Source of the DNA: Mucor racemosus
Lineage: Eukaryota; Mucoromycota; Mucoromycetes; Mucorales; Mucoraceae
Direction: 5' to 3'
Length of the DNA: 64,000 bases
Assembly: GCA_027405735.1 (NCBI GenBank)
Contig: JAPEHQ010000004.1
Span: 1 to 64,000 of the forward strand
The notes below the pieces were generated by a model that was not told where the DNA came from, ran no database searches, and saw only the letters and a program-made list of their open reading frames with translations. Both the position numbers and the translations under genes were made by a program. Of this stretch, positions 34,133-46,009 are shown in pieces (positions within the stretch are counted from its first letter, which is position 1; every line of letters begins with the position of its first letter).

Positions 34133-35624
34133 TCATTTTACACGCCCGTACACTACATAAATATTATTAAATGCTTTGAATTGTCCACTTTTTAGTTCAT
34201 CTTTGAGTTTCTTTGAGTTTGCTTTGTAAACGGAATTGCTAATTTGCATTTTATCTACCAAAAATGGTCTTGCTGATTCTAAAAATGCGTCAAAATTTTG
34301 CTCCCACAAATGTCCAATATCAAGACCCCAAGATCCAATTGGAACAGAGACATATCTCACTGTAATATCTTCAAGATCAAGATCAGATAAAAGTTTTTCT
34401 AATTGGCATGCGATCCTTGGTTCATAGCCACGTTCATCTCGCAAAGAATTGTGAACTATGCTCGCAGATGAGTTTGAATTCATAATATAATAGTAGTGTT
34501 ATCACCATGGCAACCAACTTACTTTGATCTCGCCAAATTTCACCCTGTGGTCCTAATTGTTGTGCAAACATATCAGGTTCAATCAACTGAATAAAGCCAC
34601 CTGACTTTGTAACTCTTTTAATTTCTGATAATACAATGGGCCAATCATCTATTTTATATGATAATGTTGCCATGCTTTGTTGAACATAATCAAATGTGTT
34701 TGATTCAAATGGAAAATCTGATTCCACAACGTTATGACATGTAAAATTGAAATTACCATTTGTAGATTGTTCTGCTGGTAACAGGCTACAAATATCCAGA
34801 GCATCAAATTTTGACTTTTTGAAATCTTCTGCCATGTCAATAATTGGATGTCCAACCTATGACAAGTAATTTGTACTTGTTAGTTTTTTCTTTTAAAAAG
34901 CAATGTTGTACACATTTACCCATAATCCAGGACCACAACTAGATGAAACAATAGAAAAAAAATATATTAGATTCTAGCATAGGTATACATGTTCATTTCT
35001 AATTGAGTTTACCCAACATCTAATACTCTAATACCATCAAATAATTTTTTTTTTATCGGGGGTGGTGTAATGTGTCGGCTATAAGTCAACAAATTTGTAA
35101 ATAATCTTCCAAGATTTCATCTGTCTTTGAATGACTCACCTTTCAAGTGCCCATCTAACCACATAAAATTGGACTCTATGTCTATCTAATTCTGTTTGAT
35201 CATTTGGTAATGGATATGCTATATTCTATACAATTTCAATTTAATCAATATGCAAATTATAAATAAAAATTTACTTTACTTGAGAACTGGCAAACCTTCT
35301 ACCTTTAGTCCATCTAAATAATTGTGGACTGGAAGCTGAATGGTCGATAAATATTTGATTAATGTCATTAGACGCATTGTAGAAATTATTTGGTATAAGT
35401 GTATTTATGTGATCATTTGATATTGTAGCTGCAACTCGATTTTCTTCTATAATTCGTGGTGGTGCAGCTGTTACAGCTGCTGGTGATGATTCAACTTTTT
35501 TCTTTTGAGTGTGCTTTCGTTTGAGTGGTTGTAAATGCTTTGGGATTTTTTTATCGACAGTATTAGCCATTGATTCATTTTGAGTGTAGTTGGTTTTAAT
35601 CGAGGAAGAACTGACACTCCCCAT
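34133..35624 (-). CDS. SAM-dependent methyltransferase, 390 aa (6 exons)
   Basis: Model complement(join(34133..34455,34523..34856,34920..34938,35013..35078,35140..35225,35280..35624)): 1173 nt, in frame, introns 54-74 nt. The N-terminal 110 residues are basic and Ser/Lys-rich, probably disordered. YPLPNDQTELDRH begins the enzyme domain. SAM motif I LDVGCGPGLW (about 163-172) is assembled across a 19-nt micro-exon. FDYVQQSMATLSYK and SGGFIQLIEP are the later Rossmann motifs. This is the layout of the fungal class I methyltransferases often annotated UmtA/LaeA-like. The substrate is unknown. It is cotranscribed in direction with the globin gene downstream. Confidence 0.87.
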
Positions 35625-37364
35625 TTGCTCATATACATAATCTATAATACAAAAAAAGAAAAAGAAAAAAAAAGAATTATTTATATAACAAGCTCATTTA
35701 TATAATATATTCTTGTGTGTAACATCGCTATCATGTGTTTTTCAAGTGTTTGTTTGTCATATCCATCATTAAAATCAAGTAAATTTATGATACCATTTGG
35801 CAGAATAATCACCATGTTTTTGAATATAAAATTGTTTCTTTTTATCAATCAAATGTCATCAGGTTAGCTTATAGTGCTCCCAGCATGTCAGTTTCTTGGT
35901 TTGTACTATTGTAACATTCAACGCTGATAGTTGGCTGCGCTTTACCAAACGTGCTTCATAATAGTTCACAATGAATTCAATCACATGAAAAACCAAATGT
36001 TACCATAAATTTTCTACACGCAGATGAATGTTTTCATGGTTGCAGACCTTTATATGCATATAATTTTTGTTTTTATATAAAATATACGTATCCAGTGCTA
36101 GCAATATTATCTCGACTTGCTCAATCGCACAAAGAGCATACATTATCGTTCTTTTGTAAGAAACAGGCTTAAAAAGACGAATGCTCACTAATTAAATCAC
36201 CGATGGTAATTTGCATGTTATCCATGTCTTTAAAGGATAATTTCTACAATTCACAAGCAATTTAAAACTAGTTGTACAATTGTAAAACAATCAGAAACAT
36301 GTTTAGATTCCGTGGATTTTTTTTATAGTCATAGTGTATACACATTATTCAATAGTAAAAGGGCCTTGAATCTTCAAAGGGTCAAAAACCGTGGTTTATA
36401 AAAGCGAGTTCCAATCAGAAAAACAGTATAGAAAATGCTTATTTATGTATTCTTTTTTTTTTTATTCATTAATTAATTAATTAATAGAACCAAAATGTAT
36501 CAACGTACAAATCAGACAAGAATATCTATTTCTGCAAAAGATAGAAATTTGAATAATAAATGAGCGAGGAAGATTTTAATTTCTTCATCAAAAAAATTGA
36601 AATGATCTCACCAAACAACTTGTTTTAAATCATGCGAAATAATTCGGATAACACTATCTGTTAATACAAAGAATTGAAGCAATCTCACTGCTTGTCAAGG
36701 GGTATTACACAAATTCATAAGCAGTGAATCCAAGGATGTGTACATAAAGGGATTAGTTTTATTAGCAAAATTGCATCATGATCATACAGTAGAGATTTTT
36801 TTTTTCTTTTTTTTTTTTAATACAAAGGAGTTGAACATAATCATGAATGAAAAATACAACATTAGGGTTCAACTACTAGTTACATATCCATGTCATTAGA
36901 CATTGTTTGCTTATCAGTAGGATATTGATTCAAAATCCCACTCGTTTTTTCGGGTTTCCATGGAAACAATATTCCAACATTTAGTTGCCATGGTGATATG
37001 TTTCAGTTTATAATCAGACAGTAAACCTTTGTTGATGCTTTCATGTCTTTGCTGCTATGAAATGATGGGTTTATCCAACAGAAATGTAACACAAACGATG
37101 TCATGCACTTCCATGATTGGTTTGTATCAAGTAAATCGTGACTCTTTGCCCTAAATTTTTGGTGAGCAGCTGGTGTAAGCACAAGCAAGATGGTGTTTAT
37201 CAACAGCGAGTTGTTGATGATATAGAGATAGCCTTTTTTTTTTTCTCTCTCTTTTTTCCCTTTCTCTTCATCTTGAATATACAACTAAAAAAACTAAAAA
37301 ATGAACCCCGAGTAGTAAGTAGTTTATACAACAAATAATTTATTGTTGACTAAATGGTTTCAAC
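35625..37364. promoter_or_regulatory. Divergent spacer, methyltransferase / ypt1
   Basis: A 1.7-kb AT-rich gap between divergent genes, with no gene seen. TTAATTAATTAATTAATAGA lies near 36469. The probable ypt1 leader has a CT-rich stretch (37235-37272). It also holds a tiny upstream frame, ATG at 37301 ending TAG five codons later, if transcription starts before it. Its effect is unknown. Confidence 0.45.
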
Positions 37365-38109
37365 ATGGGAAATAGTGATTATTTGTTTAAGCTTTTGCTT
37401 ATTGGTGATTCTGGTGTAGGAAAGTCTTGTCTTTTGCTCCGTTTTGCTGACGATACTTATACCGAGAGTTATATCTCTACCATTGGTGTAGATTTCGTAA
37501 GTTTCTTTTTTATTTATTTGTTGTTGAATATAAACATTTTAATAATCTCTGGAATATGTAGAAAATCAGAACTATTGAATTGGAAGGTAAAACTGTAAAG
37601 CTCCAAATTGTAAGTTTTTATAAAAATATAAAACATAAACGTACATCTACTATATATATATTTATATACATATTTAATAGTGGGATACTGCTGGTCAAGA
37701 GCGTTTCCGTACAATCACTTCATCTTATTATAGAGGAGCACATGGTATCATTGTTGTTTATGATGTTACTGATGAAGATTCCTTCAATAATGTAAAGCAA
37801 TGGTTGCAAGAAATTGATAGATATGCAGCCGAAGGAGTCAACAAATTATTAGTTGGTAACAAGAGTGATTTGGTTGATAAAAAGGTAGTTGATACTGAAC
37901 AAGCAAAGGAATTTGCTGAATCACTCAAGATACCCCTTTTGGAAACTTCAGCCAAGGATGCTACCAATGTTGAACAAGCTTTCTTGACTATGGCCAAGCA
38001 AATTAAAGATAGAATGGGTTCTACTATGCAACAATCTCAAGCTAAAGCTACTGTCAAGGTTGGTCAAGGTGCTTCTCTTGAGCCCAAGCAATCTGGTGGA
38101 TGTTGTTAA
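37365..38109 (+). CDS. ypt1: Rab1/Ypt1 small GTPase, 202 aa (3 exons)
   Basis: Model join(37365..37496,37562..37609,37681..38109). This is a Rab-family GTPase of ER-to-Golgi and early secretory traffic. P-loop GDSGVGKS is at 14-21, the effector loop has TIGVDF (switch I) before the first intron, and switch II starts [20 protein letters not shown] at 61. NKSD and ETSAK give guanine specificity. The C-terminus GGCC carries the paired cysteines for geranylgeranylation. Introns of 65 and 71 nt fall at codon boundaries. Length and sequence fit Ypt1/Rab1 very closely. The 3' end is followed by a CT repeat and AATAAA near 38162. Confidence 0.97.
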
Positions 38110-38435
38110 GTTTAATTTTTTCTCTCTCTCTCTCTCTTTTTTCCTTTTTCTTTTTTAATTTTAATAAACAAATACACATAAATTTACCATTCGTAACATA
38201 CAGTGCACAGACAGTATAAATTTATTTGCTACATTTTATCGTTTCGAAATATGTAACAAACAAATTACATTCAAGTTTCGGCGTCAAAATGAAAATTAAA
38301 CAAAAAGCTTACAATTTGATGTTGTCTTCTTCTTTCTTTTTGTTTCTCTAGTACTCTAATTTTATTATGCAAAGTAATGTAGCTTTTGATATAATAATAA
38401 ATATTCATTTATAAATAAACTAATCAATTGTTATT

Positions 38436-40097
38436 ATGATAGATATAAACTCAGAAGAGAATCATTACAACCAACAGGCTAATCCACCTAGTTGGACTTC
38501 ATCAAGAGAACCAAGCATTCATCACATTGACATTGATGAAAAACTCAAGGCAGATGCTTCTAAATCTCCAGGACCTGCTATGCCTCTCTCTTCTTCTTCT
38601 GCTCCTCCATCTACTTTATGGGAAAGGTTTAAAGCAAATAAAACAAGGGTAGCATTGCTTGTAACATTTATTACATTGCTTATTTTGGCTGCAATTGTCA
38701 TTCCATTGGTTGTCTTTGGTATTGGTGCAAAAGATGAGCATCAACAGCAAAGATCATCTAGTGATCCTCATCTTATTACACCTGGTTCACCTGATTATAA
38801 GGATCCTTTTGATGATTCAGTTCAAGCTCATAATTTTACTCCTGCTCTCAACAAACCATTTCGTTACAATGCTGAAGATCGTATTCGTGGAATTAATTTA
38901 GGTGGATGGCTCGTATTGGAACCTTTTATCACGCCAAAAATATTTGAACAATTTGGTCCAAATCAGACAGTACCTGATGAAGCAAGTTTATGCGAAAAAT
39001 TGGGACCCGAGGAAGCTAAAAGACAACTGCAACATCATTATGAGACTTTTATAACAGAAGCCGATTTTAAAACCATTGCCGAAATGGGATTTAATCATGT
39101 TCGTATTCCTACAGGACATTGGGCGGTTCAAGTAGTACCTGGTGAACCATATGTACCTTTTATCTCCTGGCAATATCTGTTACAAGGTGTTCAATGGGCT
39201 AGAAAATATGGTCTCCGCGTTATGGTTGAATTACATACTGCTCCTGGCTCACAAAACGGTTGGAATCATTCTGGTAGAGGAGGTTCAGTCGGCTTCTTGA
39301 ATGGTACCGAGGGTGAATCAAATGCAGATAGAACACTTGAAATTGTAACTGAAATGATTAGATTTTTTGATAAACCAGAATGGACTAATGTTGTTCCTTT
39401 ATTTGGTGTATTAAATGAACCTGCAATGATGAAAATTCCTTCTGAAAAGGTCAAGAGTTGGTATCAAAAAAGTTATAATGCTATTCGTAAATTATTAGGC
39501 CCTGGCCGTGGTCCTCGTTTGACTTATCATGATGGTTTCAATCCCCTCAGTACATGGAATGGTTTCTTTGGCAAGCAATATGAACGTGTCATATTGGAAA
39601 CACATTTATACATGATATTCAATAATGGTCTCGTATCCATGCCTAGAAGTCAACAATCAGAATTTCCTTGTACTGCATGGAAAAAAGACATTGCTGAAGC
39701 ATCTATTCATGTTGGTCCTACAATGGTTGGTGAATTCTCTATAGCTACAAATGATTGTGCCAAATACTTGAATGGTGTTGGATTGGGTGCTAGATATGAT
39801 GGTACACTTGAACAAGATGATGCACCAACTGAACCAGTTTGTCCAACTTGTTCATGTGCTGGCGTCGATGATTGGAAAGCTTTTACACCTGAATACAAAG
39901 ATTTCTTGTTACAATTTATGGAAAAGCAAATGGATGCTTATGAAGCTGGTGCTGGTTGGTTCTATTGGACTTACAAAACTGAAGATCATGTTAATCCTCA
40001 TTGGGATTATTTAGTTGCTTGGGAGCAAGGGTTTGCACCAAAAAATGTCAATTTACGTACAAATTCATGCGCACCCGTTAAAAAACAATTAGATTAA
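38436..40097 (+). CDS. Membrane-anchored GH5 exo-beta-1,3-glucanase, 553 aa
   Basis: Single-exon gene for a type II membrane glycosidase. The cytosolic tail is 1-69, the transmembrane segment 71-96 (VALLVTFITLLILAAIVIPL), and the catalytic domain begins near 145. GH5 hallmarks are RGINLGGWLVLEPFITP (151-167), HVRIPTGHW (221-229), HTAPGSQNGWNHSG (267-280), acid/base Glu328 in LNEP and nucleophile Glu433 in VGEFS. Overall layout resembles fungal glucan 1,3-beta-glucosidase D/Exg proteins, which trim cell-wall beta-1,3-glucan at the cell surface. Several N-glycosylation sequons (such as NQT, NHS, NGT) fit an exposed domain. It lies 326 bp after ypt1 on the same strand and converges on the NTF2-like gene with only 10 bp between stops. 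Confidence 0.95.
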   Translation: MIDINSEENHYNQQANPPSWTSSREPSIHHIDIDEKLKADASKSPGPAMPLSSSSAPPSTLWERFKANKTRVALLVTFITLLILAAIVIPLVVFGIGAKDEHQQQRSSSDPHLITPGSPDYKDPFDDSVQAHNFTPALNKPFRYNAEDRIRGINLGGWLVLEPFITPKIFEQFGPNQTVPDEASLCEKLGPEEAKRQLQHHYETFITEADFKTIAEMGFNHVRIPTGHWAVQVVPGEPYVPFISWQYLLQGVQWARKYGLRVMVELHTAPGSQNGWNHSGRGGSVGFLNGTEGESNADRTLEIVTEMIRFFDKPEWTNVVPLFGVLNEPAMMKIPSEKVKSWYQKSYNAIRKLLGPGRGPRLTYHDGFNPLSTWNGFFGKQYERVILETHLYMIFNNGLVSMPRSQQSEFPCTAWKKDIAEASIHVGPTMVGEFSIATNDCAKYLNGVGLGARYDGTLEQDDAPTEPVCPTCSCAGVDDWKAFTPEYKDFLLQFMEKQMDAYEAGAGWFYWTYKTEDHVNPHWDYLVAWEQGFAPKNVNLRTNSCAPVKKQLD

Positions 40098-40107
40098 TTG
40101 CAGTAAT

Positions 40108-40831
40108 TTATTCATCATTTAATAAACTTATTTTTCCTTCAATTAATGCAGTTTCTTTAACAGGCGTAGATGCCTCTGCTTCATATTCATTATCACTGCA
40201 ATAATTGTCAATTTCTTGTTTTTGCCAATGTTTAATATGTTGATTCTTTTGTTGTATCGATATTTTTTGGGCTTGCTGAATAGCAGAATTTATTATATCA
40301 CCAGTAGTCGTTAATAGTTTACCCATAACAACACGAAGTACATGGTTATACCAAAATGAAACCAACGGAACTGATTGTATCAAACCTTCCAATGTCCAGC
40401 TATCTTCTTGTCTATATATTTTTAATAATCCACTATCACATTCTGTTTCTCGAAAATAAAGTGTTGTAATTGCAGGCACTTGTAGCTGTATAAAACTAGG
40501 AAATAATCTAGGCGTCAAATTGTGAATCAAGTGAATTACGGCTGTATGTCCATCAAATACAATGTTTGTTATTGTAGGTTCTTTTCTATTTAACGCTTGC
40601 CAAACTGTATACATACTAATAAAAAAAATAAAAAAAAAAAAAACAAAGGCGTTGGTATGAATTGTATTTGATTTGAAGTGTTTCATCCAGAGTTTACTAT
40701 TGAATATTATCTATACCGTCAGTACTCATTACAGGTGATACCAAGGACGCATCTTGATAAAAGTAATATTCCAGTATTCTCTTTCTTTTAATAGTGTCAT
40801 AGCAAAACAAGTCTTGAATAATATCTATCAT
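40108..40831 (-). CDS. SigF-like NTF2-like domain protein, 213 aa (2 exons)
   Basis: Model complement(join(40108..40615,40698..40831)), an 82-nt intron, 642 nt. The N-terminus MIDIIQDLFCYDTIKRKRIL and YYFYQDASLVSPVM corresponds to the first half of the fungal SigF-like NTF2 fold. The second half has TITNIVFDGHTAVIHLIHNL, FPSFIQLQVP, LKIYRQEDSW and FWYNHVLR, which match the conserved end of this family. A later open start at 40686 would add a poly-Phe segment and lose the N-terminal half, so it was rejected. The family's biochemical role is unknown. Genes on the two strands end 10 bp apart. Confidence 0.8.
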
Positions 40832-42059
40832 GGTTTTAGTTTATCGTATGCAATCACTCTTTCTCATTCAAACATGTACTTCTTATTAAATTATACGATG
40901 ATATTTCATTAAAATGATCAGAATCAGACATGGCGAAGAAAATGCTTGCAAATGTAAGAGAAGAATGAAAAATAAAATAATAAAATAAATCAACTGAACC
41001 CATGATAATATATAGGTTACACATACTATCCATTTGATTTATTTAAAATGGAGAGTGAGAGTTTTCTCTTTGTCCTTGAAATTGGATGACCATGGCCAAT
41101 TCAATACAACCATATGACTAGTAGAATGCTTGTTGAAGCACGAGGAAACTTGTGAATTTGTAAGAAAAAGGACTGTATGTCTATACCCGGAGTTGAGGAT
41201 TTGAAATGTAATAGCTTGATAAAGGCATATATACGAATATGAGAATAAAAAAATATCTACATGGTTTCAAAATAATTTTCATCATATCATGATTCAAGAA
41301 TATATTAAACTGTTCGCTAAATATCGCATAAAAAGATAAATAAATGTGAAAAAAATCCTGCGTAAAGTGTATATAATCAATTGATAAATTTTAGAACATG
41401 TACGGTAAGCGCAAAAACATTAAGTCGAATATATAAAGTATAATTACTGGCAATACAATGCTCAAGCAAGAATGTTTATTGAACATTGACAGCAAACCAA
41501 ATATATACTGTATATATTGCTGATGGAATTTGTATTTAGGCAAATAATCCATCTTGAAATCTTTGATCTATCAGAATTAAGAATTACCGAATTACCAATT
41601 TAGAACATCTGTCAAACCATGATGTTCAACATGCAAATCAAGCAAGATCATATTTCATGCGTCTATCATCATGCTACTATTGAATCATAGAAGCATAATT
41701 CCAATATATCCACACAATATCCAAATGCTCATTCTAATTCTAATTATATTATCACTCACATCTATTACACTCATCCAATTACTATATAAACCCTGTCTAT
41801 AAGCTCATAATAAAACGGTACTTTTTCATTTTGATTAATTTTCATACGATTTACCTTTCGATAAATCAATCTTGTTTTATCATTAACTGCATATTGAAAA
41901 TTTAAAAAAAATACCCAGTAGATAACGCTGTCTACTATCCGTTTGGCCATTTAAGAAAGAAAGATTTATTATTTTTTTGGTATTTCTCTGGTGTCGATTC
42001 GCTTAGAGTTATTTAATCAATATTCGAAATCTGATGAATGCTTAAAAAATAGATATGAA
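40832..42059. other. Spacer with LTR-like sequence (about 41600-41950)
   Basis: AT-rich. 41740-41830 contains TACTATATAAACCCTGTCTA then AATAAAACGGTA, closely like AGTATATAAACCCTCTTTAT / AATAAACGGTA at 57019-57060. Both look like the TATA-to-poly(A) part of one LTR family. Element ends were not resolved. No gene is seen. Confidence 0.45.
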
Positions 42060-42225
42060 CTACATTGCACTACCACTTTAATTATACATAAAGATGATGA
42101 TGTTTATATACTTATTGATCTTGGTAGTCGCCATTGCCATATATGCTAATTTCAACTAATTTAATACTATTTTTAATTTGAAATGATCTATTAGACCACC
42201 AGCATCCTGCTTTTTTAAGTGCGAT
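42060..42225 (+). repeat. Repeat shared with 61695-61866 (inverted)
   Basis: CTACATTGCACTACCACTTT...CTTATTGATCTTGGTAGTCG...TTAGACCACCA recurs as its reverse complement at 61695-61866, diverged by about 10 percent. Confidence 0.85.
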
Positions 42226-42689
42226 CAGCTCATTATATTCATGGTCAGTTTTATTATTATGCACAAATAGGGATAATGATATGCTTATGGGGAATTCTAC
42301 TATTATGCACACATGGGATTAATATCATACACACGGACAGAATCTATAATTCTACACATACAGGCTTTTCGTTATGCTCGTGTGCAGTTTCTTTTGTTGT
42401 GCCCATGATGTGCATCTTGTTATCTTTTTAGCCATTATTCAGTGGGCGCAACAACTTATCAGGCTATAGTGTGCAGCCCACCTGGGCACAACAAAATCAT
42501 CTTGCGCAGCACAGGTCGGCCGTAGTGGCTTTTATATATAAATCCTTTAAATTTGTGATATTATGGACTTTTTTTGAATCCGGTTATATCATTTTATACT
42601 TTTCAAGTTAGATCCGTTATTAGGCTAATAATGTTGTAGGTTGTATTTATGTTTCACTTAAAATAAGCCTTTGAATAATTAATAGCAAT

Positions 42690-42866
42690 ACTGTCGAACC
42701 TTAATTTTTGTATGAAATCTCGATACCTGCATCTTATAGCTGCTTGGAATATTTAAACAACCGCTTCCGGACTGTCCGGTGATTTTTTCTAGAAATTTAA
42801 AGCTTGGAAATATCATTAGATGGCCACCGCTTCCGGAGATTGTTCGGCTTTTTTTTGGAAGAGTGA
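42690..42866 (+). mobile_element. Pogo/Tigger-like terminal repeat W, copy 2
   Basis: TACTGTCGAACCTTAATTTT, then TTCCGGACTGTCCGG, TCCGGAGATTGTTCGG and TTTTTTTTGGAAGAG, parallel to the copy at 26630-26802 read on its minus strand. It is a terminal fragment only, with no transposase beside it. Confidence 0.6.
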
Positions 42867-43436
42867 CCATTGGCAAAAATGTGAATCATATACTATGTTG
42901 TATGTTGTATGTCACCAATTACCATATGTTATCACCTTCTACAGTATCAATACATCTTACAATCTATTGATTACGACATGCATTGAAGTGCAAAGTCTTG
43001 ATATCGGATATAAAAAACTCCTAGCGTACTACGTTTAATCCAGTAATTAGCAAGAGCCATTGGACCTCAATTATGACACCATATTATTTCATCCCAGCGG
43101 TTAATTAATCAAGTAGCTATCAAATCAACATCATCCAAGCACATTCAACGCAACATTGTAACAAAGCAACTCACAAGCTTTTCAAGAACTGTTAAATTAT
43201 GATTGATCAATTTCAATCCATAGATTACTATCAAACAGATCTAATGGTTCAATAGTGCCTTAAATTACACCTCAGGATCTCAATGTCATATCAATATAAA
43301 AGTCCATACTTTTATATCTAAATAAACGATATTTTGTTTTTATTACATAGTTGAAGAACTGATTCATTACTCATTCTCTTTTAATTGCATTCTTTTTTAA
43401 GTATTATTTATCAAACCTGAAAATACACGATAAGGC

Positions 43437-44168
43437 TGCAGTAAATGACGATGTTATTTACTAAAATAAAAAATAATATAAAAATAAAAGCAGTAGAAAT
43501 ACAATTATAATCAGCTAAAGGTTTTATTGCAAAAGATTTCTGAAGAGTTAAAATAATTGAAAAAGTATGAGGTATTTATAGTGATTTGGAGAACTTGGAT
43601 ACCATCAGACTTGAATGGATGTATATTTAGTAATTTTCCAGTTTTGAGTACATTGTTATTGATTTGATATTTTAAGGGGTAAATTGTGTAGAACATTGAC
43701 CATAAGGGATTGTATGTCAAGTGTGACAATATCGACCTTTTGGGAAATGGTTGTTTTGTTTATTTCTGTTATATCTATTTTATGTAACATTGATTTTTAA
43801 GGGGTAGTTTTTTTATATGCTTGAATCTTATTTATATTGATAGTGCAACTTCGATATAGATTAGTAGTTGACTAAATTAATATCTCTGTTTATTATCATC
43901 ATTATTGATTTGGATAGAATCCTGCTTTGATATATATGTCATTTGCGTAATTGATTGCGCCGTGATCAAGGGTGCTATCATCTACACGACATGTATGGTT
44001 CAAAAAGGGTATTTCATATTTTTAGCATGCGTTTGTTATTGTGTTCAATTGAAGCGTTTGTTTATTATTGTTGTTCACATTTCAAGTGGATTCATATCTT
44101 ATGAGCGACACTTGGAATTTAGGTTGTTTTATTTTTATCAAGCGTTTTTAGTATGTAATTCCACTGCA
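43437..44168 (-). mobile_element. Solo LTR X, copy 1, 732 bp
   Basis: Exactly bounded by 5-bp duplications AAGGC (43432-43436 and 44169-44173). Ends TGCA...TGCA. Read on the minus strand there is CTATAAATACCTC and then AATAAAACCTTTAGC near the end, a promoter and poly(A) order as in an LTR. A second copy in opposite orientation lies at 59327-60055. Encoded frames (for example from 43905) are incidental. Confidence 0.9.
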
Positions 44169-44183
44169 AAGGCTAATTCGAAT

Positions 44184-44577
44184 TGCACAAGATTTAGAAT
44201 AAATATTGTAGCAAGAAAAAAAATGTATAATTTAATAAAGAAACTGGTTAAATTAAATCACACACAAAAACTGAAGAGAATCTTTATTTAATATCAATAA
44301 TTTGTCCTTTTTATATACAAATTCTATATTACAATTTCATCCATTAGATCAGTATTTATTTACATCAATAACATAGCATACGTGAGGCGTGAGGGGCACA
44401 TCTATTTCATAAAACCAAATATGGTATCTCATATATCCCGTACATTCCGGACCATCCTTCAACGGATGAACAATTAGGAGTGCCATCTCAAAGTAGTTAG
44501 CTTACTTTCACAATAAGGATTACAATATAAAAGGTTCATTATCTTACAAATTACTATAATAACCTGTGGACGCAACA
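44184..44577 (-). mobile_element. Dispersed repeat Z, copy 2 (LTR-like)
   Basis: Relative of 20493-20927 in the same orientation, starting 11 bp after the target duplication of LTR X. See the first copy for shared blocks. Confidence 0.75.
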
Positions 44578-46009
44578 TAATTTTTTTGTAATTCTGCGGA
44601 TCAGCGCTAGAAATACCTGCCATTATTGCAACGGGAGGTCATTTGGATTCATATTCGTTGAGAAGAACTGATGGGCTTGCTGATATTAATAGGTAGAAGT
44701 AGCAGGTAACCGACTTGTTGCTCGAACTGGCTGAACGTACAATGACCCATGGATGCTGATAGTTTTGGTGTCGAGCCGGGTTTTGCCAGCCAAATTTACT
44801 AGTATGCATATCATATGCATTAATGAAAAAGGAAAAAAATTGCTAGACATATGCAAAACTTACTAAGAAAAAAAAAAGGAGTATCATATTCGATGAGAAG
44901 CAAGGTCATCGGAGGTTCTCTTTCGAAATTCATATCCAAATACCAAAGGGCTTCCCCTTTGACGGGTCTGAACTCACGAATATGTGTGTCGCACTCAATT
45001 TGTAGCGCATGGGCTACCCGTTAAGCTTGTCACTCTCCTTTGGTCTATAATTTTAATCCCCATACATGTGAATATCTATTTGTCAGTTTTTTATTATTTG
45101 GGAAATGCAGCAAATTAAGGTGCATTTTTTTTTGGAAATGATAATAGAGCTTTCCAGAAATTGGTAGTAGAAATCATCTGAAAAAAATGCCAATTTGTGA
45201 TGGATATAAACAAAACTCAATGGTATTAGTACATTAATATTAAGTTATATAATATAAAAATTGAATATGAATGAATGAAAACAATATTTGCCAAAATGGG
45301 AGTTAGTATAATAACATGAGCTACAACGCACAGAAACTCAAGTGATATTCAACAGATGTGGCTGCATTTGAAAATTTAGATTTTAGGTGTAGAAACACCT
45401 AGAATTATACTGAAAAACCAAAGTACGCATTATTCATCAAACTAAAGACAGACACCAACTTTCCAATCCACCAGTGTTAAATGCAGATATCAATTATATA
45501 ATCTCTACCAATGCGAAATAGTAATATGATATACTGTATGAATTGATCAATTTGACAATTATAACCAATTTGTAATAATAATAATATTATAATAGGATCA
45601 AGTTTTTAAAGTAATAACAAAAACTACCAACAGTATGCTAGTAAATTGTAATTTAATATGCTATCGTTCAATATGACCGAATATTAATGCATCAGAGAAA
45701 ATGCAACTGGTAAAAAACTGATACTCAATGTAAAACGAGGTCAAGATTGATAAAAAGTTCTTTCATTGTGCGGTGAAAATAGCGACATTTTGAGGGATAT
45801 AAATTACAGAACCAAGGTGTTGTGTTTGCTTCAGGATTTTCAAAAGGGTTCAAAAGCATTCTTCATTAAACTCAACTAGATGTTGAATACTCACAATATG
45901 CGATTAGTATCATTTTTTCTTTTATTTAATTGCTGTATTATTAAAAATCAAGCTTTTGATAGCTTATAATAACAATGACAATGGGATATTTCCGATTTTA
46001 GATTGACAT
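44578..46009. other. Repeat-derived spacer
   Basis: 44590-44700 (CAGCGCTAGAAATACCTG, CAACGGGAGGTCATTTGGAT) is related to 49260-49345 and, inverted, to 61215-61290. The rest is AT-rich with no gene signal. Confidence 0.6.

Noticed and set aside
43905..44291. 128-codon open frame with relatives at 59391-59591
   Set aside because: It lies inside solo LTR X and runs across its target duplication, so it is an incidental frame.
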